Source of the DNA: Rhizobium phaseoli
Lineage (GTDB): Bacteria > Pseudomonadota > Alphaproteobacteria > Rhizobiales > Rhizobiaceae
DNA length: 64,000 nucleotides
Assembly (NCBI RefSeq): GCF_010668805.1
Contig: NZ_WUFT01000003.1
Coordinates: 310,001 to 374,000, forward strand
Reading direction: 5' to 3'
Below the pieces are notes generated by a model. The model did not search any database. It was not told where the DNA came from and was given only the letters and a program-made list of their open reading frames with translations. Below are positions 45,531 to 55,143 of this stretch, piece by piece. The first letter of the stretch is position 1, and every line of letters begins with the position of its first letter. Both the position numbers and the translations under genes were made by a program.

Positions 45531-46307
45531 ATGGCTCATTCGGGCAGACGGATTTTCATTTCGGCGATCACAGCGCTGCTTGCCATACCGGCAGCGGCGG
45601 CCGAAATCCAGCATCGGACGGAATACCGGGTGACGCTTGCCGGCCTGCCGATCGCCCGCGCAGCGTTTCTGACGAAGATCGAGGACGATCATAGCTATAA
45701 CATCGCCGGCAGCATCAACTCGGCCGGTCTTGCCGATCTGGTGACGACGATTTCGGCCAAAACCAGCGTCACCGGCGTCGTGCGCAACGACCGGCTGCAG
45801 GCGCAGAATTATTCGCTCTACTACAAGAGCGGCAAAAAAGCCCGCGTCTACGAGGTCAGCTACCGCGACGGCAACATCGTCTCGGCGACGACGACACCGC
45901 CGCCGAAACGTCCGAAGAACTGGATCGACGTGACGCCGCGCGATATGCGCTCGGTGCTCGATCCGATCTCCGGCCTGGTCTTCACCGGCGATACCAAGGT
46001 CTGCTCGCAGACGCTGCCGATCTTCGACGGCGAGACGCGCATGGATCTGGTACTGTCGCCGAAGGGCGACGAGGATTTCTCGACCAACGGCTTCAAGGGC
46101 AAGGCGACTGTCTGCAGCGTGCGCTTCGTGCCGCGCTCGGGCTACAAGAAGGGCCGCAAGGACATCGTCTATCTCAGCAAGAGCGACCGGATGGAAATCT
46201 GGTTTGCCAAGTCGGAGGCGGCAAATGTATACGCTCCCGTCTATGTGCGCATTCCCACAGAATATGGAATGGTGACGATCACTGCCGTCAAATACGGCAG
46301 CAGCTGA
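45531..46307 (+). CDS. DUF3108 domain exported protein
   Basis: A 258-residue protein with a signal peptide (residues 1-24, AAAA cleavage region). The beta-rich DUF3108 domain starts at EYRVTLAGLPIARAAFLTKI, with GVVRNDRLQAQNYSLYYKSG and, near the end, KSDRMEIWFAKSEAANVYAP. Thought to be periplasmic; function unknown. Divergent from rpmB with about 240 bp between. Confidence 0.85.
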   Translation: MAHSGRRIFISAITALLAIPAAAAEIQHRTEYRVTLAGLPIARAAFLTKIEDDHSYNIAGSINSAGLADLVTTISAKTSVTGVVRNDRLQAQNYSLYYKSGKKARVYEVSYRDGNIVSATTTPPPKRPKNWIDVTPRDMRSVLDPISGLVFTGDTKVCSQTLPIFDGETRMDLVLSPKGDEDFSTNGFKGKATVCSVRFVPRSGYKKGRKDIVYLSKSDRMEIWFAKSEAANVYAPVYVRIPTEYGMVTITAVKYGSS

Positions 46308-46337
46308 CGGAGATCATCCTCCGTCAAAGGGGGACGG

Positions 46338-47225
46338 GTGAAGCTTCGCGCGACGTTGATCGGTTTTACCGCCATTTTGATGTGGTCGTTCCTGGCGCTG
46401 CTGACGGCCGCCTCCGGCAAGATGCCGCCGTTCCAGCTTTCGGCGGTCTGCTTTGCAATCGGCAGCATTCCCGGGCTCGCCGTGCTTGCCCTCAACCCGT
46501 CGCGGCTGGCGCTGCTGAAGCAGCCGGCCAAGGTCTGGGTGACCGGTATTTCGGGGCTGTTCGGCTATCATTTCCTCTATTTCACTGCGCTCAGAAACGC
46601 GCCGGCGGTCGAGGCGGGGCTGATTGCCTACCTTTGGCCGCTGCTGATCGTCGTCGGCTCGGCGCTGCTGCCGGGCGAGCGGCTGCGCTGGTATCATGTT
46701 ACCGGCGCCCTTGCCGGGCTTTGCGGCACCTTCCTGATCGTCGGCCGCAACGGCATCGATTTTAACGGCGCCTATGCCGTCGGTTACACCGCCGCTTTCC
46801 TCTGCGCCTTCACCTGGTCCGGTTACTCGCTGCTGACCCGGCGTTTCGACGCCGTCTCCACCGATGTCGTCACCGGTTTCTGCCTAGCGACCTCGATCCT
46901 GTCGCTCGTCTGCCATCTCGGCCTGGAGACAACCGTCTGGCCGGCGACGGGTTTCGAATGGCTCGCCGTCGCCGGGCTCGGGCTCCTGCCGGTCGGGGCT
47001 GCCTTCTATGCCTGGGATTACGGCGTCAAGAACGGCGACATCCAGATCCTCGGCGCGGCAAGTTATGCCGCACCATTGCTTTCGACGCTAATTCTGGTGC
47101 TGTTCGGGTTTGCCGAGCCGAGCTGGCGCATCGCGCTTGCCTGCCTGCTGGTCACCGGCGGGGCGGTGCTGGCCGCCCAGGACATGTTCCGCCGCAAGAT
47201 CCAGCCGCCGATTGTGGCGGAATGA
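46338..47225 (+). CDS. DMT superfamily transporter (EamA-like)
   Basis: A 295-residue membrane protein with about ten transmembrane segments and two EamA repeats, GFTAILMWSFLALLTAASGK and YTAAFLCAFTWSGYSLLTRR. The opening and length resemble YddG-type aromatic amino acid exporters, but the substrate is unproven. Starts with GTG 30 bp after the DUF3108 gene; same strand and probably co-transcribed. Confidence 0.85.
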   Translation: MKLRATLIGFTAILMWSFLALLTAASGKMPPFQLSAVCFAIGSIPGLAVLALNPSRLALLKQPAKVWVTGISGLFGYHFLYFTALRNAPAVEAGLIAYLWPLLIVVGSALLPGERLRWYHVTGALAGLCGTFLIVGRNGIDFNGAYAVGYTAAFLCAFTWSGYSLLTRRFDAVSTDVVTGFCLATSILSLVCHLGLETTVWPATGFEWLAVAGLGLLPVGAAFYAWDYGVKNGDIQILGAASYAAPLLSTLILVLFGFAEPSWRIALACLLVTGGAVLAAQDMFRRKIQPPIVAE

Positions 47226-47227
47226 TC

Positions 47228-47650
47228 TCAGCCGCCGGGCGTCCAGCCTGATGGTGCCATCTCGAAGCTCGAAAACGTAAAGCCGGGTGAGACGGTGCAG
47301 CCCACAAGGGTGAAATCGCCGAGGCTTTCGGCCGATTGCCACCAATTGGCGGGAATGATCGCCTGCGGCCGCTCGCCGGCCGGGAGGTCGGTTCCGAGCG
47401 TCAGGGTCTCGCTCGCCTTCCCATCTTCGGAGCGATGCAGCGAGAGCGGCGCGCCGGCATAATAATGCCAGACCTCCACCGCGTCATGGACGCGATGCCA
47501 GTGGGAACGCTGTCCCCTGGTTAGGAGATAATAGATCGCCGTCGAGTGGCCGCGTTCTCCGCCCGCCGTATCGCGGAACGTCTCAGCGTACCAGCCGCCT
47601 TCCGGATGCGGCTGCATGGCGAGTCCGCGGATGATGTCTTCGGGAGACAT
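47228..47650 (-). CDS. DUF985 cupin-like protein
   Basis: A 140-residue protein of the cupin_5/DUF985 family: QPHPEGGWYAETFRD, STAIYYLLTRGQRSHWHRVH, VWHYYAGAPLSLH and WWQSAESLGDFTLVGCTVSP. Function unknown; related proteins resemble sugar epimerase-like cupins. Its ATG overlaps the stop of glyoxalase II (ATGA), so the two are translated together. Convergent with the DMT gene, 2 bp apart. Confidence 0.88.
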   Translation of the reverse strand: MSPEDIIRGLAMQPHPEGGWYAETFRDTAGGERGHSTAIYYLLTRGQRSHWHRVHDAVEVWHYYAGAPLSLHRSEDGKASETLTLGTDLPAGERPQAIIPANWWQSAESLGDFTLVGCTVSPGFTFSSFEMAPSGWTPGG

Positions 47651-48420
47651 CAGAAATTGTCCTTGCGCTTGCGGATCTCGGCAAAGACTTCCTCATTGGT
47701 CTTGCCTTCCATCAGCAGATTGCGGCGGATCGCCGGATCGGCGGCGCGCAGGAACGGGTTGGTTTCCTTTTCGAGGCCCAGCGTCGTCGGGATGGTGAAT
47801 TTGCCGTCGGCGCGCAAGGCCTCGATCTCGGCGGCGCGGCTCTTCAGACGTTCATTGTCGGGATCGACCGTCAGTGCGAAGCGGGCATTGGACAAGGTGT
47901 ATTCGTGGCCGAAATAGACGGCGGTCTCATCGGGCAGCACGGCGAGTTTCTGCAGCGAATGCCACATGTCGGCGGCCGGGCGTTCGAACAGCCGGCCGCA
48001 GCCGAGCGCAAACAGCGTATCGGCGGCAAAGAGCAGTTTGTCGTCGACGAAGTGATAGCAGATATGGCCGGCGGTGTGGCCAGGCGTCTCGATGACGTTG
48101 ACGGTGTGATCGCCGAAAAGGAAGCTGTCGCCATCGGCCATCGTCCGGTCGAGGCCGGGAATGGCAATCGCCTCGTTGATCGGGCCGATGATCTCGCAGC
48201 CGAACTGCTCCTTCAGCGCCAGGTTGCCAGTGACATGGTCGGTGTGATGATGGGTGGTGAAGATATGGGTGATTTTCCAGCCGCGGCGTGTCGCCGCCTG
48301 CAGGATCGGCGCCTCCTCCGGGGCGTCGATCGCCGCGGTAAAGCCTGTCTCCGGATCGTGGACGAGAACGCCGAAATTGTCGGTGCGGCAGAGAAAAACG
48401 TCTAATTCCAAAGGTTTCAT
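47650..48420 (-). CDS. gloB: Hydroxyacylglutathione hydrolase (glyoxalase II)
   Basis: Hydrolyses S-lactoylglutathione to lactate, completing methylglyoxal detoxification. The 256-residue metallo-beta-lactamase fold has THHHTDH with ligands His57, His59, Asp61 and His62, then [12 protein letters not shown], and [25 protein letters not shown] in the C-terminal glyoxalase II domain. Divergent from the methyltransferase gene. Confidence 0.95.
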   Translation of the reverse strand: MKPLELDVFLCRTDNFGVLVHDPETGFTAAIDAPEEAPILQAATRRGWKITHIFTTHHHTDHVTGNLALKEQFGCEIIGPINEAIAIPGLDRTMADGDSFLFGDHTVNVIETPGHTAGHICYHFVDDKLLFAADTLFALGCGRLFERPAADMWHSLQKLAVLPDETAVYFGHEYTLSNARFALTVDPDNERLKSRAAEIEALRADGKFTIPTTLGLEKETNPFLRAADPAIRRNLLMEGKTNEEVFAEIRKRKDNF

Positions 48421-48509
48421 CGTTCAATAATCCCTTGTCATGCGAGTCTCGCGGAAATGTAGAGGTTCCGGCCTTGAAGTCCAACCGCCCGCTGATAACA
48501 TTTGTCGCA

Positions 48510-49250
48510 ATGCACGCCGATATCGTCGACCTACGCCAGTTCTACCACTCCGAGCTCGGGCGCTTTGCCGAGCAGTCGATCGCCATGGCGCTGTCCTCGC
48601 TCTGGGTGCGGCTGCCGCAAGAGCGTCTGGTCGGTCTTGGCTATGCCGTGCCCTTCCTCGACCACTTCCAGGCCGATACCGAGCGAACCTTCGCCTTCAT
48701 GCCGGCCGGGCAGGGCGCGGTGAACTGGCCGATGGGCTCGCTCTCGTCGACGGCGCTGATTTTCGACGAGGAACTGCCGCTGCCGGATTCCTCGATCGAC
48801 CGGGTGCTGATGGTGCATTCGCTGGAATTCGCCGAAAGCCCGCGCGAGACGCTGAAGGAAGTCTGGCGGGTGCTGGCGCCGGGCGGACGGCTGATTATCG
48901 TCGTGCCGAACCGGCGCGGCGTCTGGGCGCGCATGGAGCACACGCCCTTCGGCTCTGGCCGGCCCTATTCGCGCGGTCAGCTGACGCATCTGCTGCGCGA
49001 AACGAATTTTACGCCCGGCGCGACGGCCGAAGCGCTGTTCTTCCCGCCCTCGAAGCTCAGGACCATCCTGCGCCTTCGCCGCGCCTTCGAGCGGATCGGC
49101 CGGACGCTGTGGCCGGCTTTCTCAGGCGTCATCATCGTCGAGGCGCAGAAGCGGCTCTATCAGGGGCTGCCGGTCGCGGCGCGGGCCTCCCGCCGCGTCT
49201 TCGTGCCGGTTCTGGCACCCCATGGCGTGCCGACTACACGCAGCCGGTGA
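48510..49250 (+). CDS. SAM-dependent methyltransferase (type 11)
   Basis: A 246-residue class I methyltransferase of the Methyltransf_11 group: [20 protein letters not shown] at the start, [20 protein letters not shown] in the middle, and [21 protein letters not shown], which is the typical post-substrate segment. The SAM-binding GxGxG is degenerate here ([11 protein letters not shown]). Substrate unknown. Start at the second ATG matches the family; an upstream extension to 48435 overlaps the gloB promoter. Confidence 0.85.
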   Translation: MHADIVDLRQFYHSELGRFAEQSIAMALSSLWVRLPQERLVGLGYAVPFLDHFQADTERTFAFMPAGQGAVNWPMGSLSSTALIFDEELPLPDSSIDRVLMVHSLEFAESPRETLKEVWRVLAPGGRLIIVVPNRRGVWARMEHTPFGSGRPYSRGQLTHLLRETNFTPGATAEALFFPPSKLRTILRLRRAFERIGRTLWPAFSGVIIVEAQKRLYQGLPVAARASRRVFVPVLAPHGVPTTRSR

Positions 49251-49327
49251 CGCCGCCCGGCTCTCGACAAGAACCGCATTCCACTTTAATGCCACCTGGT
49301 AATTTCCGGCAGTTCCAAGGTCGATCC

Positions 49328-50437
49328 ATGAGCGTTGAGATGAGCAAGCCCGTTCCGCGTCCCGGTATTCTCGATATCGCATCTTATGTGCCGGGCAAGG
49401 AACATGCGCCGGGTGTTGCCCGCGTCTACAAGCTTTCGTCCAACGAAACGCCGCTCGGCGCCAGCCCGAAGGCGGTCGATGCGTTCAAGGCTGCTGCCGA
49501 CAATCTGGGGCGTTACCCGGACGGGCAGGCGGTGGAACTGCGCGAGGCGATTGCCGCCGTGCACGGCCTCAACCCGGCAAACATTCTCTGCGGCAACGGT
49601 TCCGACGAATTGCTCGGCCTGCTCTGCCATGTCTATCTCGGCGCCGGCGACGAGGGCATCATCACCGAGCACGGCTTCCTGGTCTACAAGATCCAGATCC
49701 TCGGCGCCGGCGCCACGCCTGTCGTCGTCCGGGAAAAGGATCATACCGTCGATGTCGACGCGATCCTTGCGGCGGTGACGGAGAAGACCAAGATCGTCTT
49801 CATCGCCAATCCCGGCAACCCAACCGGCACCTATATCCCAGTCAGCGAGATCCGCCGCCTGCAGGCCGGGCTGCCGAAACATGTCGTGCTGGTGCTCGAT
49901 GCCGCCTATGCAGAATATGTGCGCCGCAACGATTATGAAGCCGGCATCGAGGTGGTGTCCTCCAACGCCAACGTGGTGATGACCCGCACCTTCTCGAAGG
50001 CCTACGGGCTTGCGGCGCTGCGGGTCGGCTGGATGTATGCGCCGGCCGAGATCGTCGACGCGGTGAACCGCGTCCGCGGGCCGTTCAATTTGAACGCGCC
50101 GGCAATCGCCGCCGGTGCCGCGGCGATCCGCGACCAGGCCTTCATCCAGCAAGCCGTCTCCTTCAACCAGATGTGGGTGGAGACGCTGACCCAGGCGCTC
50201 GAAGCGATCGGCCTGAAGGTGACGCCGTCCGTCGCCAACTTCGTCCTCATCCATTTCCCCGAGATCGACGGCAAGCGCGCCGCCGATGCCGATGATCTCC
50301 TGACGAGCCGCGGCTACATCCTGCGCGCCGTGCGCAGTTATGGCTTTGCCAATGCGCTCAGGATGAGCATCGGCCCCGACGAGGCCAATCGCGGCGTCAT
50401 CGCCGCACTCACCGAATTCATGGGACGCAGGGCATGA
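49328..50437 (+). CDS. hisC: Histidinol-phosphate / aromatic aminotransferase
   Basis: PLP aminotransferase of 369 residues that forms histidinol phosphate or transaminates aromatic 2-oxo acids. [19 protein letters not shown] at the N-terminus; PLP contacts in [12 protein letters not shown] and NPGNPTGTY; and PLP lysine K224 in [17 protein letters not shown]. It overlaps the cyclohexadienyl dehydrogenase gene by four bases, which suggests a role in tyrosine/phenylalanine synthesis as well as histidine. A second ATG at 49340 is an alternative start. Confidence 0.93.
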   Translation: MSVEMSKPVPRPGILDIASYVPGKEHAPGVARVYKLSSNETPLGASPKAVDAFKAAADNLGRYPDGQAVELREAIAAVHGLNPANILCGNGSDELLGLLCHVYLGAGDEGIITEHGFLVYKIQILGAGATPVVVREKDHTVDVDAILAAVTEKTKIVFIANPGNPTGTYIPVSEIRRLQAGLPKHVVLVLDAAYAEYVRRNDYEAGIEVVSSNANVVMTRTFSKAYGLAALRVGWMYAPAEIVDAVNRVRGPFNLNAPAIAAGAAAIRDQAFIQQAVSFNQMWVETLTQALEAIGLKVTPSVANFVLIHFPEIDGKRAADADDLLTSRGYILRAVRSYGFANALRMSIGPDEANRGVIAALTEFMGRRA

Positions 50438-51357
50438 ACGTGCAGTTCGATCGTATCGCGCTGATCGGCATCGGCCTGATCGGCTCTTCACTTGCCTACG
50501 ACATCAGGCGGCTCGGCCTTGCAAAGGAGATCGTCGTCGCGACGCGTAGCGCCGATACGCTAAAGCGGGCCGAAGAGCTCGGTCTCGGCGACCGCTACAC
50601 GACGTCTTCGGCCGATGCCGTCAAGGATGCCGATCTGGTGATCGTCTCGGTGCCGGTCGGCGCCTCGGAAAGCGTGGCGAAGGAGATAGCCGCTAGCCTG
50701 AAGCCCGGGGCTGTCGTCACCGATGTCGGCTCCACCAAGGCCTCGGTCATCGCGCAGATGCTGCCGCATATGCCTGATAATGTGCATTTCATTCCCGGCC
50801 ACCCATTGGCCGGCACCGAAAAATCCGGCCCGGATGCCGGCTTCCCGGGCCTCTTCGAAGGCCGCTGGTGTATCTTCACGCCGGTCGCTGGTACCGACGA
50901 GATGGCGCTGAAGCGTCTGCGCAGCTTCTGGGAAGCACTCGGCTCGAAGGTCGACGAAATGGATGCGGAGCATCACGACAAGGTGCTGGCGATCGTCTCG
51001 CACCTGCCGCATATCATCGCCTACAACATCGTCGGCACCGCCGACGATCTGGAGACGGTGACCGAGTCGGAGGTCATCAAATACTCCGCCTCCGGCTTTC
51101 GCGATTTCACCCGACTTGCGGCTTCCGACCCGACCATGTGGCGCGACGTCTGCCTGCACAATCGCGATGCGATCCTCGAAATGCTGGCGCGCTTCTCGGA
51201 GGATCTCGCCTATCTGCAGCGCGCGATCCGCTGGGGCGAGGGCGACAAGATCTTCGAACTCTTCACCCGCACGCGCGCCATCCGACGCTCGATCATCCAG
51301 GCCGGCCAGGATGTCGATGCGCCTGATTTCGGCCGCCACGCGCTGGACAAGAAGTAA
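50434..51357 (+). CDS. tyrC: Prephenate/arogenate (cyclohexadienyl) dehydrogenase
   Basis: Oxidative decarboxylation step of tyrosine synthesis. The 307-residue protein has the NAD(P)-binding [16 protein letters not shown] and a prephenate dehydrogenase domain with [29 protein letters not shown] and [18 protein letters not shown]. Translationally coupled to hisC through ATGA. An acetyltransferase gene begins 5 bp downstream. Confidence 0.95.
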   Translation: MNVQFDRIALIGIGLIGSSLAYDIRRLGLAKEIVVATRSADTLKRAEELGLGDRYTTSSADAVKDADLVIVSVPVGASESVAKEIAASLKPGAVVTDVGSTKASVIAQMLPHMPDNVHFIPGHPLAGTEKSGPDAGFPGLFEGRWCIFTPVAGTDEMALKRLRSFWEALGSKVDEMDAEHHDKVLAIVSHLPHIIAYNIVGTADDLETVTESEVIKYSASGFRDFTRLAASDPTMWRDVCLHNRDAILEMLARFSEDLAYLQRAIRWGEGDKIFELFTRTRAIRRSIIQAGQDVDAPDFGRHALDKK

Positions 51358-51362
51358 CCGCA

Positions 51363-51782
51363 ATGGTGGCGGTGGCGTGCGCCAGCCAGGCGGATATTGA
51401 TTGGCTCGTTCGCGAGGATGCCAGCGCTGGTCAAGCCTGGGTATCGCGATGCGTGGCGCTTGGCGAATATCTCGTTGCCAGGGAAGCCGGCGAGATCGTC
51501 GGTTTCCTGCGCTTCTCCCGCTTCTGGGGCAGAGTTCCCTACATGGAGATGATCCGCGTCCTGCCCGGCCACCGCCGTTTGGGCGTCGGAACGGCGCTGT
51601 TTGACGCCTGGGAAGGGGCGATGCGCGGCGACGGCGCCCGCCTGCTGATGACTTCGAGCGAATGCGACGAGAGCCGCCCTCAGGACTGGCATCGCCGCAA
51701 TGGATTTACCGAAACCGGCGCGATCGAGCTGCCGGGGCTGCAGTCGGTGCCTGAGGTCTTCTTCGTCAAGCGGATAGGCTGA
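51363..51782 (+). CDS. GNAT family N-acetyltransferase
   Basis: A 139-residue GNAT protein: EYLVAREAGEIVGFLRFSRF, the acetyl-CoA loop RVLPGHRRLGVGTALFDAWE, and the C-terminal WHRRNGFTETGAIELPG. Substrate unknown. It follows the dehydrogenase by 5 bp and is convergent with the DUF2125 gene. Confidence 0.88.
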   Translation: MVAVACASQADIDWLVREDASAGQAWVSRCVALGEYLVAREAGEIVGFLRFSRFWGRVPYMEMIRVLPGHRRLGVGTALFDAWEGAMRGDGARLLMTSSECDESRPQDWHRRNGFTETGAIELPGLQSVPEVFFVKRIG

Positions 51783-51795
51783 GAGGCGACATATG

Positions 51796-52812
51796 TCAGA
51801 TCGGCGGTATCCGGCCGAGCGGGATGAAACCGCTGACGGTGGCGTTGCCGTGATCGACGACGAGATCGACCGAGACCTTGTCTTTGCCGCCCGCAAGCGA
51901 TTTCAAGAGCTTGGTCGCCGTTTTGACGGTCGAGGCAATATCCGGAAAGGCCTGTTTCAGGCTGTCGCCCCAGGGGCCGAGCTGTTCGATCTCCAGCTTG
52001 AATTTTCCCGAGAGCAGGCCCTGTTCGTCGAAGGAGAAGGGGCCGGTCAGCGTCATCACCTTGCCGTCGCCGATGTCGGCGACGATGCGGCGCAGTTCGC
52101 CGGTGGCACCATTGAGGCCGCTCGGATCGCTGCCGTCGATCAGGCCGGCCTTGCCGGCCAAGGTCAGATCGATGCTGGCAGAGAATTTCGGGAAGATCTG
52201 CGGCCAGTCCTTGATCGCGGTGTTGGCATCCTGCACGGAGATCGCGCCGTCGAGATCGGCACCGTTCTGGCGCAGTTGAATTTCGGTGCGAGCGGCATCG
52301 AAGCTGATGGTCTGGCCGGTGTAGGAGGAGACCGCCGTCGCCTTCAGGCCCTCGATGACCGTTGAGCTGCGGTCAATGCCCCGCAACCTCGTCGCCAGGC
52401 TTGCTTTCAGGTTTGCCCATTGGGCCGAGATCGAAAGGCCATTGCTGGTGCGGATCGCGGCCGGCGAATCGAGCTCCCAGACGATATTGCCGGGTGCGTA
52501 GACCTGCGCTGCCGAACGCAACGCCCCGAAGGTGGCCGAGACGCCGTTGACATGGTCGTCTACATCGATCTTGGAGCAGAACAGGCCGATGCGGAAAGGA
52601 TAGCCGCGGAATTCGATATCGGAGCATTCGCCGCTGACACCTGCCTGGTCGCGCGGTGCGATCGCCTTCAGCACCGTGGTCTTCAGCGTCGACGCCGCAT
52701 AGAACCAGCCGCCGGTATAAAGCGCGATCACCAGCAGGATGCCGCCACCCAGCAACCAGAATTTCTTGCCGCTGCTGGATTGGCTGCTGCCGGATTGGCT
52801 TGACGCTGCCAT
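51796..52812 (-). CDS. DUF2125 domain protein, single transmembrane anchor
   Basis: A 338-residue protein with a serine-rich cytoplasmic start (MAASSQSGSSQSSSGKK), one transmembrane segment (WLLGGGILLVIALYTGGWFY) and a large periplasmic beta-rich DUF2125 domain: CSDIEFRGYPFRIGLFCSKI with two cysteines, and ISFDAARTEIQLRQNGADLD. Function unknown. An upstream TTG-started extension of 4 residues was dropped in favour of ATG 52812 with ggag before it. Divergent from the gamma-glutamylcyclotransferase gene. Confidence 0.85.
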   Translation of the reverse strand: MAASSQSGSSQSSSGKKFWLLGGGILLVIALYTGGWFYAASTLKTTVLKAIAPRDQAGVSGECSDIEFRGYPFRIGLFCSKIDVDDHVNGVSATFGALRSAAQVYAPGNIVWELDSPAAIRTSNGLSISAQWANLKASLATRLRGIDRSSTVIEGLKATAVSSYTGQTISFDAARTEIQLRQNGADLDGAISVQDANTAIKDWPQIFPKFSASIDLTLAGKAGLIDGSDPSGLNGATGELRRIVADIGDGKVMTLTGPFSFDEQGLLSGKFKLEIEQLGPWGDSLKQAFPDIASTVKTATKLLKSLAGGKDKVSVDLVVDHGNATVSGFIPLGRIPPI

Positions 52813-52862
52813 GATGTTCTCCAATGGTGAATCGCAAATGTGATTCCGGTCTGGCGTGCGAT

Positions 52863-53393
52863 ATGGACGAAATTTGGGTATTTGGCTACGGTTCGCTGAT
52901 GTGGAATCCGGGCTTCGAGTTCATGGAGCGGGCTGAGGCCCTGATCTACGGCTACAGGCGTTCGCTCTGCGTCCGCTCCTTTGTCCATCGCGGCACGCGC
53001 GACAATCCGGGCCTGGTTCTCGGCCTCGACAGGGGCGGCGCCTGCCGCGGCATGGCTTTCCGCATTTCCCCGGAAAAATGGGATGAGGTGATCGATTATC
53101 TCCGCGCTCGCGAGCTGGTTACCAATGTCTATCTGGAGCGCCGGGTGCGGCTGCAATTTGCGGGAGGCCGCAGGGCGGAGGCGGTTACCTACATTGCTGA
53201 TCGCGACCATGAGCAATATGCCGGTACGCTCGACGCATCTGAGGCGGCGCGGGTGGTAAACCAGGCCAAGGGTCAGTCAGGCCCGAATGATGCCTATGTC
53301 TTCAACACGGCGATGCATCTCAAGCAGATGGGCATTCGCGATCATTGGCTGGAGCAGGTCGTCGACGAAGTGGAGCGGCTGCGCGCCGCCTGA
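52863..53393 (+). CDS. Gamma-glutamylcyclotransferase (ChaC family)
   Basis: A 176-residue enzyme that releases 5-oxoproline from gamma-glutamyl peptides such as glutathione. The GCT-fold motif is FGYGSLMWNPGFEF, the backbone loop YRRSLCVRSFVHRGT and RGMAFRIS follow, and the catalytic glutamate region is RARELVTNVYLERRV. ChaC-type rather than GGCT by the WVFGYGSLMW start. Convergent with the acyltransferase gene with a 1-bp gap. Confidence 0.9.
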   Translation: MDEIWVFGYGSLMWNPGFEFMERAEALIYGYRRSLCVRSFVHRGTRDNPGLVLGLDRGGACRGMAFRISPEKWDEVIDYLRARELVTNVYLERRVRLQFAGGRRAEAVTYIADRDHEQYAGTLDASEAARVVNQAKGQSGPNDAYVFNTAMHLKQMGIRDHWLEQVVDEVERLRAA

Positions 53394-53394
53394 T

Positions 53395-54192
53395 TTAGGC
53401 GGTAGCCGCCTTCAGCCTGCGCAGCTCCGCCAGCCTTTCGACCGCCGTCGGCGGCAGCGGCACATGCGGATTTGCGTCAACGGTTTCGAGCAGAAGCTCG
53501 TCGCTTGCCCGCTCCGACACCTCGATCAAATGGGCGAAAAACGCGTCCGGATCCATTCCCGGCATGATCGGCGGCAGGATCTTCACCTTGAAATGACCGG
53601 GATAACGACGAATGCTGCGCCGCGGCCAGAAAAGACCGGGATGCATGACGATCGGCACCACGGGGATGGCGAGATCACGGTACATGCGGGCGATGCCATA
53701 CTTATAGACCGGCTCGGCGCCCGGCGGGCGACGGGTGCCCTCAGGATAGATGATCAGCTGGCGGCCGGTCGAAAGCTCTTCTTTGGTGCGCTTCAGCACC
53801 TCGACCATCACCTTGCCGCGGGCGCCGCGATCAACCGGGATCACCCGTTGCTTCTTCGCATACCAGCCGAACAGCGGAATCCACATCAGCTCGCGCTTCA
53901 GGATGTAGACCGGGTCCTTCAGCCAGGGCAGCAGCGCATAGGTATCCCAGAAGGATTGGTGCTTCGGCGCCAGGATGTAGCTGCCATCCGGGAGGTTCTC
54001 CAGCCCTTCGATCTCGAAGGTGGTGCCGACGATCACCCGCATCAGCCAGTGGTTGGAGCGTGCCCAATTCTTCGGGATCGCATAGGCGGTCAGGCGCGGC
54101 GCCAGGAAATAGTATGGCGAGAGAACGATCATCCGGATGATGAGGTTGGCGTAGAAGATCGTGTTGAAGAGGACGGAACGCAGGGCGATCAT
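53395..54192 (-). CDS. 1-acyl-sn-glycerol-3-phosphate acyltransferase family protein
   Basis: A 265-residue membrane-associated acyltransferase of the PlsC group, adding an acyl chain to lysophosphatidic acid or a related acceptor. An N-terminal hydrophobic segment precedes the catalytic box KHQSFWDT (HxxxxD with His and Asp) and the second box IIYPEGTRRPPGAEP; GLFWPRRSIRRYPGHF follows. Start MIALRS is preceded by ggga. Several PlsC homologues occur in rhizobia, so plsC itself is not certain. Confidence 0.88.
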   Translation of the reverse strand: MIALRSVLFNTIFYANLIIRMIVLSPYYFLAPRLTAYAIPKNWARSNHWLMRVIVGTTFEIEGLENLPDGSYILAPKHQSFWDTYALLPWLKDPVYILKRELMWIPLFGWYAKKQRVIPVDRGARGKVMVEVLKRTKEELSTGRQLIIYPEGTRRPPGAEPVYKYGIARMYRDLAIPVVPIVMHPGLFWPRRSIRRYPGHFKVKILPPIMPGMDPDAFFAHLIEVSERASDELLLETVDANPHVPLPPTAVERLAELRRLKAATA

Positions 54193-54281
54193 GAAACTTT
54201 CCCGAGGCATGCTCACGCGACCGGCCTACACGATATTGCTCGGCATAAAAAGCGTTTGATGACGTCCCGGAACAGGATTCA

Positions 54282-54348
54282 GATTTTAGGCCGGGAGTTG
54301 GAGCATGATGTCATGAAAAAATTGCTCACAGTTTTCGGCATCATGCTC
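54282..54348. repeat. Dispersed palindromic element between acyltransferase and DUF218 genes
   Basis: A single ATTTTAGGCC arm (gattttaggcc, 54282-54292) followed by a hairpin with perfect 10-bp arms gagcatgatg (54301-54310) and catcatgctc (54339-54348). The arm type recurs at 32833-32859 and 58991-59015. The element lies just past the 3' end of the DUF218 gene. Confidence 0.65.
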
Positions 54349-54359
54349 TGGCAAAAGCG

Positions 54360-55076
54360 TCAGTTCTCTCCCGACGCGTTTGCCGAGCGCAGCCCTGTGT
54401 GGCGACCGAAGCCGGTGATGTTGCGGGCGCCGGTCAGCAGCACTTTTACATATTCGGCAAGCATGACACGCATCGCATTCGGGTCGGTGAACCAGTTGCG
54501 GCTCTTCAAATCCGAATTGACCACGGGATAAGCGATGAACTCGATATCGGGATCGACATAGGAGAGCTCGGCGAGGCTTCGCGGCATATGGTAGTTGTTG
54601 GTGACGATGAGGACGCTGCGGTATCCCTTGGCGTGGATCCAGTTCGAAGCTTCCTCGGCATTGCCGATCGTGTCGATCGCATCGTAGCCGATATCGACAC
54701 AGCAGGAGAAGAGATCGGCCGAGCCCTGGGTCATCTTGCGGATCTGCGCCGGTGTGGTCGTCGGGTGCACGCCGGAAATGAGCAGACGCTTGCCGGCACC
54801 TTTCTGCAGCAGCTCCACGGCCTGGTCGATGCGTTGGTAACCGCCCGTCAGCACCACGATCGCATCGGCCTTCGGCTCGGCCGGAGGCTTGAGCGTCGTT
54901 ACGGAATCGGCGAAACGCAGGAAACCGCCGAACACCAGGGCGATTGCCAATATGCAGGCAAAGCCGCCCCAACGCAGCAGGCGGCGGATCAGGCCGCGCC
55001 GCGGCGGCAAACCCGCCGGGCGGTCGAGCTCCGGGTCCTGATGAATCGGGTTGGGTGTCGTGTCTCCCATGGTCAT
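54360..55076 (-). CDS. DUF218 (YdcF-type) membrane protein
   Basis: A 238-residue protein with an N-terminal cytoplasmic segment, one transmembrane helix (FACILAIALVFGGFLRFAD) and a periplasmic DUF218 domain: DAIVVLTGGYQRIDQAVELL, LLISGVHPTTTP, IGNAEEASNWIHAKGY, and LIVTNNYHMPRSLAE. DUF218 proteins include envelope-associated proteins such as ElyC; function unknown here. Located downstream of ftsX. Confidence 0.88.
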   Translation of the reverse strand: MTMGDTTPNPIHQDPELDRPAGLPPRRGLIRRLLRWGGFACILAIALVFGGFLRFADSVTTLKPPAEPKADAIVVLTGGYQRIDQAVELLQKGAGKRLLISGVHPTTTPAQIRKMTQGSADLFSCCVDIGYDAIDTIGNAEEASNWIHAKGYRSVLIVTNNYHMPRSLAELSYVDPDIEFIAYPVVNSDLKSRNWFTDPNAMRVMLAEYVKVLLTGARNITGFGRHTGLRSANASGEN

Positions 55077-55143
55077 GAATCGTGACTATACGCTGATTGC
55101 GGCACGGAACAGACGCTTTCATGGCAAAACGGCATGGTCACGA

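Noticed and set aside
48440..49327. 296-codon upstream extension in frame with hisC
   Set aside because: It runs through the methyltransferase gene out of frame; HisC similarity starts only at 49328.
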